Assembly: GCF_004193775.1 (NCBI RefSeq)
Contig: NC_041018.1
Coordinates: 30,401,940-30,465,939, forward strand
DNA: 64,000 nucleotides
Direction: 5' to 3'
Origin: Glycine soja
Taxonomy: Eukaryota > Streptophyta > Magnoliopsida > Fabales > Fabaceae
A program made the translations under genes and the position numbers. The notes under the pieces were generated by a model. That model did not search any database. It saw nothing but the letters and a program-made list of their open reading frames with translations, and was not told the DNA's origin. The stretch's first letter is position 1. Each line of letters opens with the position of its first letter. Of the stretch, positions 42,821-53,241 are shown piece after piece.

Positions 42821-44988
42821 TGTCATACCCTAATTTCGTCCGGGGACCTTTGCTTGATGACATGCGACCTTTCTTTGGTCCTTGTGAGGTGCTTGGCATC
42901 CATCATTAGGCAATTTGTGAAATTCCAGGACATGCCGGAAAACCAAAAAAATATTGATGCACAATCCGTAAGTTTCCGTGACACACCGGAAATCAAATGG
43001 AAGCATCGTTGCATAATTAAGTGAGATTCCGTAACATTCCGTAAGTCAAAAAGGGGATGATTATGTAATCCGCAAGGTTCCGTAACATTACGGAAAGAAA
43101 ACAAGTATCGTTACGAGATTCGTAAGTTTCCGTAACTTTACGAAAAAAGAATCACCAAAAAAGGTAAGGGGGGTGAACTTATCAAGATAGGGGTGTAAAT
43201 AGCAATTCAAATCTAGGCCCTTCTAGAACATTTTGGAAGTTGGGTTGCTTAAGGAGGAAGCAACTGGGCGGCAAGCTCCTCCACGTTTTTGAAAAATGGT
43301 TTTCGGGGCTTCCGCGGCTTCCGTAATACTTCCGTAAAATTTCCGAAAACCTTGGGTAAGCATATTCCACTTAACATTGGTGAAAGGGAAGAGAAAAAAG
43401 ATGAAAATCAAATTCGAGAACAGTTCCGTAAGGCTTCCGTAACTTTTCCGTAAAATACGAAAAGGGGGGTGAACTTAGTAATTCGGGTGCGCTTAGAAAT
43501 CTTCTTCATTAAGTCTTTGGGCGGCAAGCACCTCCCTTTTTTTCTATAAATAGGGGAGGGGGGAGCTGTTTCAAAATGTTCAGCCCCTTTGGCACTTCTC
43601 TCTCTTTCGAATTTGCTTGGAAAAATTGTTTCCGTGAAGAAAATCTAAGCCGAGGCGCTTCCGTAACGCTTCCGTAAGCGATTCTGTGGAAATTCTTCAT
43701 CGTTCTTCGTCGTTCTTCACCGTTCTTCATCCGTTCTTCGTTCGTTCTTCGTTCTTCAACGGGTAAGTTTTCGAATTCGAGACTTTCAATTCATTTCTTG
43801 TTTTGTGTACTTTCACTTTAATTTCGTTTACTTTCAGTTTTCTTTTCTTCCGTTTTTAACGTGCTTTAACCATTTATTTAAGCCGTTTTCTCGTCTAATA
43901 AATGATAAAATGAATTTCAACCGATCATTTGTGTTGTAATCTCGTTTAATCACTGTTAAAACGAAATCTAACCGATCGTTCACGCTATAACCTCGGTTAA
44001 ACCAAAAAAAGTAAAATAATAATAAAATAATCAAAATATCTTGAAAAATAATAATAAAATAATCAAAATATCTTTGAATAAAATAATCAAAAAAATCAAT
44101 CGGACGTTTTTCTTTGGAAGTTTCCTTGAATGAATTGATTAATAACCAAAGTGAAACTAAGACTAAAATCAACTCACAAATCAAGTTTTTTTCCGAAAAA
44201 TCACTAAAAACCGTTTTAAGGTCCAACGCCTTAAACGGTCCTCTTTGCTTTTATCGGTTAACATGGACCGTTCAAAAGCATAAAATCAACATGTGACTTT
44301 ACCGCTTTTGCAAGAACTACGTAGGTTTGATTTCCTCATCGCAATTGAGGATACGTAGGAGCAAAAGCCCCGCTTTTGTCGACCACCCCAAGAGATCGTT
44401 AATGGTCCAAATGCCTTAACGTTTCTCTCCTTTCAAAAACAAGAGATCGTTAATGGTCCAATGCCTTAACGTTTCTCTCCTTTCAAAATCAAAAGACCGT
44501 TTAATGGTCCAACACCTTAAATGACCTTTTGTTCAAATAAAAAACATATTTTGCAAAAAAGACAAAAAACAAACTTAAACCAAACACTTTGTTCCGAAAG
44601 AACTACGTAGGTCTGATTTCCTCATCACAAATTGAGGAATACGTAGGAGCAAAGGGAAACACCCTTGTCGACCACAAAAAAGAAAAATATAAAAAGGGTA
44701 TAAAGGATATAAGAACATAAAAGGGAACATAAAAATCAAAGTCATGTTTGCACATTCGATTAAAGGCTGCCGTCCCTTGGGACGGACGTGTGGGGTGCTA
44801 ATACCTTCCCCGTGCGTAAATACAACTCCCGAACCTTTCAACTTAAAAGTTCGTAGATCGCGTCTTTTCTGGTTTTTCCGACGTTTTCCTCAAATAAACG
44901 TTGGTGGCGACTCCGCGCGTATTCCTTTCGTGGAACACGCATCCCGCGAGTCACGCGTCGCCCTCCCGCCGAAGGGTAGGTTGCGACA
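42821..44988 (+). repeat. Element B 3' LTR
   Basis: The 2168 bases are colinear with 22856-25023. Differences seen by eye: one in GAAATCTAACC, one in GTAGGTTTGATT, two near CTGCCGTCCCTTGGG and GTGTGGGGTGC, and two near GATCGCGTCTTTTCTGG. TATAAATA lies at 43545-43552. The target duplication GCTGT follows at 44989. Confidence 0.97.
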
Positions 44989-44993
44989 GCTGT

Positions 44994-46103
44994 GATATGA
45001 ATCTGGCAATATAATTCAAACGTCCTAGGAAACCTCAGACCTGCCTCTCGGTACGGGGTTCCGGCATCTCAAAGATGGCCTTCACCTTTTCGGGGTCCAC
45101 CTCTATCCCTTTCTGGCTCACGATGAAACCTAGCAATTTCCCTGATTTGACCCCGAAGGTGCACTTAGCGGGGTTTAACCTCAATTGATACTTCCTAAGC
45201 CTTTCGAACAACTTCCGCAAGTTGACAAGGTATTCCTCCTCGATCTTTGACTGGGCAATTATGTAGTCCACATAGACCTCAATTTCTCGGTGCATCATAT
45301 CATGGAACAAAGCCACCATAGCCCGTTGATAAGTTGCCCCGGCGTTCTTGAGTCCAAAGGACATCACCTTATAACAGAATGTCCCCCACAAGGTGACGAA
45401 GGTAGTCTTTTCCATATCTTCCAGCGCCATTTTTATCTGATTGTAACTGGAGAACCCATCCATGAAGGAAAACAAAGCGAAATTGGCCGTATTATCCACG
45501 AGGATATCGATGTGCGGTAGAGGAAAATTGTCTTTGGGACTGGCTCGATTCAGGTCCCGATAATCCACACACATTCGCACCTTCCCATCCTTCTTAGGGA
45601 CTGGTACAATGTTGGCAACCCATTCTGGGTACCGAGCGACAGCCAAAAAACCAGCGTCAAATTGTTTCTTTACCTCTTCTTTTATTTTCAAGGATGTCTT
45701 GGGCTTCATCCTCCTCAGTTTTTGTTTTACCGGGGAACACTCGGGATTTAGAGGTAATATGTGTTGTACAATGTCAGAACTCAAATCGAGCATATCTTGG
45801 TACGACCAAGCAAAGATGTCTTGGTAGTCTTTTAGCAGGGCTCTCAATTCTTCATGGATGGGTGCGGTCATACCCATGCCTATCTTTACTTCCTTTTTCC
45901 CACTGCCAGTTCCTAAGTCCACTAGTGTTGTCTCTTCTTGATGAGGCCTCATCTCTTGGTCCTCATGGGCGACTATCTTCTCCAACTCCGGGGGAAGTCT
46001 CACATCCTCGTCCTCTTCACTCTCCGTCTTATCCGTTTCTTGCTCAAAATCGATGGTTGGGTCCCAGGTATTAGTACCTTCGAGGGACTCGTCGTCGGAT
46101 CTG
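44994..46103 (-). pseudogene. Element D reverse transcriptase, N-terminal part
   Basis: The frame is open from just after a TAA near 46106 down to 45035 (about 355 codons): NARSDDESLEGTNTWDPTID, then a linker, then DYQDIFAWSYQDMLDLSSDI, PVKQKLRRMKPKTSLKIKEE, VPKKDGKVRMCVDYRDLNRA and NAGATYQRAMVALFHDMMHR. The catalytic box reads YVDYIIAQS, where YVDD is normal, so the second Asp is replaced. A stop at 45035 follows RTERQV. The missing RT end lies at 22293-22850, beyond element B. Reverse transcription by this copy is impossible. Confidence 0.9.
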
Positions 46104-46106
46104 GCG

Positions 46107-46487
46107 TTTTAAACATAAAGAAATAAACATGCAAATGGAAGAGAATGGGTAGAGACGTAGGAACAGATGAAGAAAGATCCTTGTATCATAAATTCAGGAA
46201 CAAAAGACATAAAGCCTTAACAAAAAGAAACTCTAAAGCCTAGGCCCAACCGTAGAGTTTAAAAGCCACAAAGGGTTACATTATGCTTGTCGCGTAAATG
46301 TCTGGGCGCTCCTCCACTCGCCAATTTCCTAGTCGGAAACTAGGAGGGAATGGTCGTACCAAATCCGACCCACTCGGAGAATCATCTTCGCATATCGCAA
46401 CGACTTGGCCTTCGTGTCCTAGACCTGCGCTTATAAAGCTCCTACAGATGTGGCAGGGCGGGCCCCCTTTGACTTCTCATCCCAAAC
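46107..46487 (-). other. Protease-RT spacer, possible Ogre intron
   Basis: No recognisable domain lies between the G-patch part and the RT frame. Ogre elements are known to splice an intron between protease and RT. The RT frame opening just after the TAA near 46106 would suit an acceptor nearby, but no site was proven. Confidence 0.35.
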
Positions 46488-46492
46488 GCGAG

Positions 46493-48259
46493 TGTCATAC
46501 CCTAATTTCGTCCGGGGACCATCCGTTTGTTGGGATGCGACCCTCGTTTGACCACTTCGAGGTACTTGGTATCCATCGTTAGGCAATTCGTGAAGTTCCG
46601 TGACATGCCGGAAGTCAAAAGAAAGCATTGTTGCATAATCCGTGAAGTTCTGTGACATGCCGGAAGTCAAAAGGAAGTGTTAATGCGCAATCCGTAAAAT
46701 TCCGTAACATCCCGGAAGCCAAAGAAGGGATGATTACATAATTCGTAAGGTTTCGTGACATTACGGAAACAAAACAAGTATCGTTACATAATTTGTTAAA
46801 TTCCATAACGTTACGGAAAAAGAATTAGGAAAAAAAGGCAAGGGGTGTATTTAGTAAACAGGGGGTGCAAATAGCAACCAGGCCCACTTGGGCAGAAAGT
46901 TCTCCAGAAGGCGGTGCCTTCTGGAGGAAGAACCCTAGCTCGCCTGGGCGAGCTGGGTGGCAAGCTCCTCCATCATTATCCTATAAATAGGGGGAAGAGG
47001 GAAGAACAAAAATGTTCAACCCTCCTGGTATCTGAGAATCACTTAAAATTAGTGAGAAAAATTGTTTCCGTGAAGAAAATCCAAGCCGAGGCACTTCCGT
47101 AACGCTTCTGAGACGTTTCCGTGGGTGATTTTGCAAAGATTTGCAACCGTTCTTCGTCGTTCTTTGGTCTTCAACCGGTAAGTTCCCGAAATCGAACTTT
47201 TCAATTCATTCTATGTACCCTTAGTGGTCCTCATTTGTTTTGCGTGCTTTTATTTTTATTTCATTTACTTTCCGTACCCCCTTTTGACGTACTTTAGTCA
47301 TTTATTTAAGTTATTTTCTCGCCTAATCAAAAATAAAATAAATTTCCACCAATCATTCGCATTATAACATCTTTTAATTTCTGTTAAAATGAAATCCGAC
47401 CGTTTGGTCATACCGTAACCACGTTTAAAACCAAAAAAGAGGCAAAATAATAATATAATAATCAAAAAATATCTTTTAGTAAAATAATAAAAAAAAAATC
47501 AATTGGACGTTTTTCTTTGTGATTTTCCTTTCTTAATCGAATTGACTAATAACGAAAGTGAAACTAAGGCTAAAATCAATTCAAAAATCAAACTTTTGTC
47601 ATCACCTAAAAAAAAGTCATTTTTAAGGTCCAACGCCTTAAAATGGTCTTTTCTGCCTTTATTGGTTAAACGTAGATTTCTAAAAAGCCTAAAATCAACA
47701 CGTAGTTTTATTACCTCTTGCAATAAATAAAGAGATCATTAATGGTCCAATGCCTTAATGTTTTCTCTCATTTCAAAGGAATCGAAAGATTATTTAATGG
47801 TCCAACGCCTTAAATGACCTTTCATTCAATAAAAACATATTTTGCAAAAAGGGATAAAAACAACTTAACCAACGTTTGGTTCTCAAAGAGCTACGTAGGT
47901 CTGATTTCCTTATCACAATTGAGGAATACGTAAGAGCAAGGGAAACACCCTTGTCGACCACAAAAAAAATAAAAAAAATATATAAAAAGGCATAAAAAGA
48001 CGTAAGAACGTAAAACAAAGGGAAGATAACACAAATTGAAGTCATGTTTGCACATTTGATTAAAGGCTGTCGTCCCTTGTGACGGACGCGTGGGGTGCTA
48101 ATACCATCCCCGTGCGTAAATACAACTCCCACGCCTTTTCTGGTTTTTCTGACGTTTTCCTCGAATAAACGTTGGTGGCGACTCCGCGCATTTTCCTTCC
48201 ATGGAAGACGCCCCCGTGAGCCCCCGCGTCGCCCTCCCGCCGAAGGGTAGGTTGCGACA
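46493..48259 (+). mobile_element. Ogre/Tat solo LTR in element D
   Basis: The 1767-base LTR runs from TGTCATACCC to TTGCGACA, with the target duplication GCGAG at 46488-46492 and 48260-48264. TATAAATA lies at 46982-46989. It has two neighbouring perfect hairpins, CTCCAGAAGGC/GCCTTCTGGAG and GCTCGCC/GGCGAGC (46904-46953), which element B's LTRs lack, so it belongs to a different LTR subtype, closer to element D. Confidence 0.95.
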
Positions 48260-48264
48260 GCGAG

Positions 48265-49076
48265 CCTTGACCTCTGTTCTTCCTTCCCGCAACGCTTTTC
48301 CTTATGTCCACTTGTGTGGGTTTATAGCCTAACCCAAACTTCCCACGGTTTCCTCTGGCACTTATCAGGCTGGTTCTGTCGCCGTTGTCCTTGCCTAAAC
48401 CCATTCCGGGCTCGTAACCATTCCCCAACATCACCTGGGCCACCATCACTGTCGTATCAGACAGGCAAGGTTGCCCAGAGAAGGAATCTACGGAGGCAAT
48501 GCTTACCACCTCAAAAGACTGGAAGGTTGTTTCTAATGACACCTCCGCGGCTTCCACATATGGCATAGAGGACGGGTAACTCACCAAGATGTCTTCCTCG
48601 CCCGATATGATAACCAAATGCCCCTCTACTACGAATTTCAATTTCTGGTGGAGTGTAGAAGGAACGACTCCCACCGAGTGGATCCACGGGCGTCCTAAAA
48701 GACAGCTGTAAGCGGGGTTAATATCCATTATTTGAAAGGTAACCTGACAGGTATGAGGGCCTATCTGTACAGGGAGGTCGATCTCTCCCCTAACCTCTCG
48801 GCAGGTGCCGTCGAAGGCGCGGACCACCATGGAACTTGGCTTTAGATGGGAAGCATTAAACGGTAATTTTTCCAACGTGCTTTTGGGCATTATGTTTAAA
48901 CTGAAACCATTATCGAGGAGCACCTTGGCCACGACGTGGTCCATGCATTTGACTGATACATGCAAAGCCCTGTTATGCCCTCTCCCCTCGACAGGGATTT
49001 CTTCTTCGACGAAGGCGAGATAGTTGTTGGCGGTGATATTATTGACGAGTCCTCCAAAGCCTTTTACAGAGATATC
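48265..49076 (-). pseudogene. Element D aspartic protease with G-patch
   Basis: The frame reads ALHVSVKCMDHVVAKVLLDN, then GFSLNIMPKSTLEKLP, so the active site is DNGF where DTGS/DNGS is usual. The flap and second half follow (VRAFDGTCREVRGEIDLPV, YSCLLGRPWIHSVGVVPS). A glycine-rich G-patch comes next, with GNGYEPGMGLGKDNGDRTS, GNRGKFGLGYKPTQVD and RKSVAGRKNRG. The protease cuts Gag-Pol, and G-patches bind RNA or helicases and occur after some retroviral-type proteases. The frame continues the gag frame and is cut at 48265 by the solo LTR. The Ser-to-Phe change beside the catalytic Asp probably kills activity. Confidence 0.85.
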
Positions 49077-51683
49077 TTAGGCCACATGAGCTTCGTTCAA
49101 GACCTTTACTAGCAAAGCCCGATGAGGCCCAGAGCTCATGAGTAATTCCAAAAGAGAGACCCTGGTCGGGGTTTTGTTGAGCTGCTCAATGACCTTGAAC
49201 TCGCTCTGCTGAATAATGCGGAGAAACTCGCTTGCTTCCTCTAGCAACACTTCCTTCTTGCCACAGCCATCCCTTTTCTCCGGAAGACCTTTTACCGGAA
49301 TATCCTCGTCTGAAGTGAGGGTCATTTTGTCATTTTGTTCTTCCACCATCTTTGCCTTCCCTTTAACATTTGCGGGTTGTGTCGGCAGGTCAGGGGGTGC
49401 AAACACGCGACTATTGTGGGTCACGCCGCTCAGCCCCGTGATATTGGTCACCTTGGCTGACAATGAGCTGATGTCGATGGCCTCTTCTTTCCTTTCACTT
49501 GGAGGTGCATACCTCCACGGGATTGTGTGGCTGTTACGGTATGGGAAAGGAACAGGTTTAACTACCGAGGGGTATTGGGGCTTTTGTGAAGCTACGTCCT
49601 TGGTGAAATATATCACCAAAGGTTTAGGCCTCCCAAAACTTCTCTCATCTGCGGACTACATACATATATGTTGATCTTCCCTCCCCTCATCACCGACTTC
49701 CAGTCGGCCTTGATCTATCATCTGTTGCAAAAGGTCCTCCACTGCTAAACATGTTTCCATGTTATGTAGCTCGTCGGGATGCAACAAACAAGAATCCTCT
49801 TCATGCCCATCGTGGGGAATTACGCCCCCCTTTTGCTGGGCCTCAAAGATAAACCTCCTGGGGGTTGTCACATCCTTTTAAGGCTTAGACCTGCGCGGCC
49901 TATCCGACTCTATGGCATTAACTGTTCCCCCTCCATGATTGGCGAGCGGGTTTGTTTTCACGTTGGGCCGATCCTCTTGAAATGTCAGTCATCTAGCGTC
50001 TATCAAATGTTGGACCTTGTATTTAAGGGCCAGGCACTTTTCGGTGGAGTAGCCCGGGGTTTTCCCATGGTATGCACAAGTTGTGTCAGGGTCATACCAC
50101 TTTGGGAAAGGATGTTGGTAGATCTTCCCGGGAGTTATTATGGCCATTTGGTTGGCGATGAGGGATGGCAAGAGGTCTTCGTATGTCATTGGGATCGGGG
50201 TGAATTCTGGAATTGGTCTCGGGGGAAAGTTTCTCATCGCGTTGGAACCGGTACCAAAGTGGGCATTGCCGGCCGGGCGAGTCGTGGTTGGAGCCGGAGC
50301 TTGGGGGGCCTCCCTCTAGATGGGGGCGGGCGCTCTAGGCTATGCGGGTGCTGAATTGGAGGAGTTCCCGGCACGAGCTGAGAAGCTCGGATGATGTTGC
50401 GCGTACTGTTGGGTACCATGAGAGGTCTGCGGAGGCTTGACCCATGCGGGCGTCGAAGTGACGGCATGGGTATCTCCTTCCTTCCTTTTTTCCCTAGTTG
50501 CTCCAATCCTCCTAGCATTGGTACTTGTGGAGGAGACGTAATCAAACTTCCCTCTCTTCAACCCTACTTCGATTCTTTCCCCGACGAATACCAAGTCCGC
50601 GAAGCTGGAAGGCATGTAGCCTACCAACTTCTCATAGTAAAGCACTGGCAAGGTGTCTACCATCATGGTAATCATCTCCCTTTCGACCATGGGAGGGGCC
50701 ACTTGCGCTGCCAGGTCTCTCCACCGCTGAGCGTACTCTTTAAAGGTCTTACTTTCCTTCTTAACCATGTTATGCAGCTGAGTGTGATCGGGAGCCATAT
50801 CGGAATTGTACTGATATTGCCAAAGGAAGGCAGTAATCAGATCCTTCCAAGTACGAATGTGAGAAGCTTCCAGATTAGTGTACCAAATGACCGCGGCTCC
50901 AGCCAAGCTATCTTGGTAAAAGTGCATTAACAACTTTTCATCCCTAGAATGCACCCCCATCTTGCGACAATACATCTTGAGATGGTTCTTAGGAAAATTC
51001 GTCCCTTTGTATTTGTCAAAAGCAGGTACCTTGAATTTTGGGGGGATGATGACATCCGGTACCAAGCAAAGATTCGTCATGTCCGCGAACGGATAGTCAC
51101 CAAAGCCTTCAACAGCTCTCAATCTCTCCTCGATGAGATCGAGTTTCCTTCTTTCTTCCGCTGCCAGGGGTGGTCCTTCTATGGACAAGAATATTGGTTG
51201 TGCTGTGAGGTTGTGCTGAGGCAATGTGTTGGGTGTCGGCCCCTCAACGGGGATTGGGGGGTAGAAACTGACATCCCCTTAGGCATACTCTCGATGATCT
51301 TCGTGGACCTCGTCGCGCTGTCGAGGAGGCTCCCCTTCAAGGATGGGGGAAGGAATGTGACCCGCGTCATCATGCATGACTGGCGGCGTGTAATTAGGCG
51401 GCAATCCATAAGGGTAAGCCACCCGGTTGTATCCTAAATGGGGGTTGCTGTTGTGCCCCAGTGTACTCCTTTCTTGTCCTACCGCGTTTGGGGGAGGATG
51501 GTGCGCGGTAGCTAAGAGAGTTGGGTCTGCTTCGGCAGCCGAACTAACAACGGCAGCGGTGGCCACATTTTTCCCCATGAGTTGTCTCATTCCTAACATG
51601 GCCTCCATCATGGAAGCCATTTGCTCTTTCGAAGCCGACATGTCGGCTTTCATCTGTTCCTGTGTCTCCTCTTGATCACCCAT
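49077..51683 (-). pseudogene. Element D gag, one frame with several stops
   Basis: From ATG at 51683: a Met/Gln-rich coiled coil (MGDQEETQEQMKADMSASKE), a Pro-rich linker, a stop at 51279-51281, then the Gag core with LDLIEERLRAVEGFGDYPFA, PPKFKVPAFDKYKGTNFPKN, HLKMYCRKMGVHSRDEKLL and TWKDLITAFLWQYQYNSDMA. After two more stops near 50340 come FPPRPIPEFTPIPMTYEDLL and the knuckle CAYHGKTPGYSTEKC, in which one His is Tyr. Further stops lie near 49989, 49888 and 49656 and at 49077. All pieces are in one reading frame, so decay was by point mutation only. Gag would form the particle. Confidence 0.9.
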
Positions 51684-51914
51684 CGTTCTAGATTTGGATC
51701 TGGTGCGATAGGGATGCCTTGGGGGGCGTTTATTTATGGTGTTTTTCCTAAAAAAAAAACCAAACTTGAGGAGTAGGTAAAAAATGAATGCATGCTAGAG
51801 ATAAAATGCGGGAGTGATTTGATTCGCACCGATCTTTGGAGTAAAAACATGGGATAAACTCATTTTATTCAGAAAGTTATAACTAGTCTAGATCCGAGTG
51901 ACCGTACAAACTTC
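51684..51914 (-). other. Spacer between ORF1 and gag in D
   Basis: No coding sense was recognised. It contains an A-run and the text matching B around 26880-26980 (TTTTTACTCCAAA on the minus strand). Confidence 0.5.
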
Positions 51915-53241
51915 CTAGCGGTTTCTAATTATATGGGCCATTAAATCTATCATATGCTGACAATAGCTAAGAAATTCGTGGATCTCCTCGGGGGCGGAGT
52001 AGGTGTCCGCCATCGCTTTGGCCTTGGCTAGCAATCGGGGAAGTTCTTGACTCCCGTTCAAGGTAAGAGCAAATCGGTCCATCCACATTGTTGCCTCTTG
52101 ATGTAACGAGTCGATCACCCTTCCTCTAGCCTCCTTTTCCGTGTACACTTGGGCATACTCGTCCGCCACTCTATGCTCGTGGGTCGTGGCTAGATTTAGT
52201 TCTTCTTGGTACTTGCTGACGATGGCTAACATGTTGGTCTCTGTCTCGCATAAACGCTGAGACAAGTTTCTTTTGGACCTTGAGCAAGCGGCTAACTCCT
52301 CTTTCAAGACCATGCCATGTGCTCGTGATTGGTCTCTCTCTTCCCTTCGAAGCTTGAGCTCATTGTTGCTGCCCCACAAAGCTCCACAAAATTTGTCACG
52401 CCCATGCTCTTCCTTGCGTGCCCTCTTGGTTTCTTGTTCAAGGGCTCCTGCGGTAGCTGCATTTACTTCTCGTAACCCGACACACTCTTTCCGGACGTCT
52501 GTAGCAACCAACTTAAATTTTTCTTTAGCAAGTCTTGCTTTTCCTAGTTCGGTTTTCAGAGCTCGGACTTCTTTATCCTCTTCCGGAGCTTCGAAGTTCT
52601 CTTCGTTGATAATCTTTAACTTGGAGAGCCAATCTAACCCTCGTGTACGAACTTTCAACCATTCATGATAACCACCGATGATGCCATTACGAATGCCCCT
52701 AAGTTCTTTATCTTTCCTTAACAGGCTTTCCCACGCCTTATGGACTCTTTGTATAACCTTGAAACTTTGCACTTCGAAATCTCTCACAAGGAAAGGAGAC
52801 AGGCTTTCTTCCGCTGGTGCTTCCCTCATGGGGTACCCTAATTGTCTTATAGCAAGTGCGGGATTGTAGTTAATGCAACCCCTCGTTCCTATCAACGAGA
52901 TGTTTGGGTAGTCCCCACATGAGAAGAAAACTCCCTCCTTTCCTTCCTTCCATCGGGGAAACCAGTTGATTGTTCTGCCTCCTATCCCAGCCAAGTGTTG
53001 GGCCCAATCTACTCTCCTCTTCTCGACACATGAGCGATGGCTTCGAAGCGGACATGGATGCCTTATGTCTTGTTGGAATAGGTGCGAAATCAACCATACA
53101 TAAAGAGCGGGTAAACAGCAGATGATCCGTGCACTACTTTTTTCACACCTTCGGTCAAATGTGTCAAATAAGTCCGCCAAGATAGCTACCACCGGGCTCT
53201 CTTTGCTATGGTGATATGCAAGGAAAACATCGATTGCGGCT
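51915..53241 (-). pseudogene. Element D ORF1, C-terminal part
   Basis: The open frame reads IDVFLAYHHSKESPVVAILA, CCLPALYVWLISHLFQQDIR, VDWAQHLAGIGGRTINWFPR, GDYPNISLIGTRGCINYNPA and IRQLGYPM. Then comes a long charged coiled coil (about 52,100-52,650; EDKEVRALKTELGKARLAKE, REERDQSRAHGMVLKEELAA), ending QHMIDLMAHIIRNR. It resembles uncharacterised proteins annotated in legume genomes that are ORF1 of Ogre-type elements. The globular part plus coiled coil suggests a structural or RNA-binding role, but no function is known. It is open for about 440 codons, far better kept than gag. The N-terminal part is split off by the LTR at 53242-54905. Confidence 0.75.

Larger units (their letters stand above)
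22856..44988 (+). mobile_element. Element B: young non-autonomous Ogre/Tat element
   Basis: It is bounded by TGTCATACCC...GGTTGCGACA LTRs of 2168 bases each and flanked by GCTGT at 22851-22855 and 44989-44993, so both ends and the target duplication are intact. The PBS lies at 25025-25044 and the PPT at 42808-42820. About six base differences were seen between the LTRs, which at commonly used plant rates means roughly 0.1 million years. Contents are a truncated ORF1, a gag relic with several stops, no protease, RT, RNase H or integrase, a 3' ORF relic, and tandem repeats. It has itself received a solo LTR (30283-31322) and element A (32730-38260). It must have been mobilised by another element's proteins. 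Confidence 0.95.

Noticed and set aside
48060..48264. C-terminal end of the protease/G-patch frame as real protein
   Set aside because: This part lies in the inserted solo LTR; the element's own frame stops at 48265.
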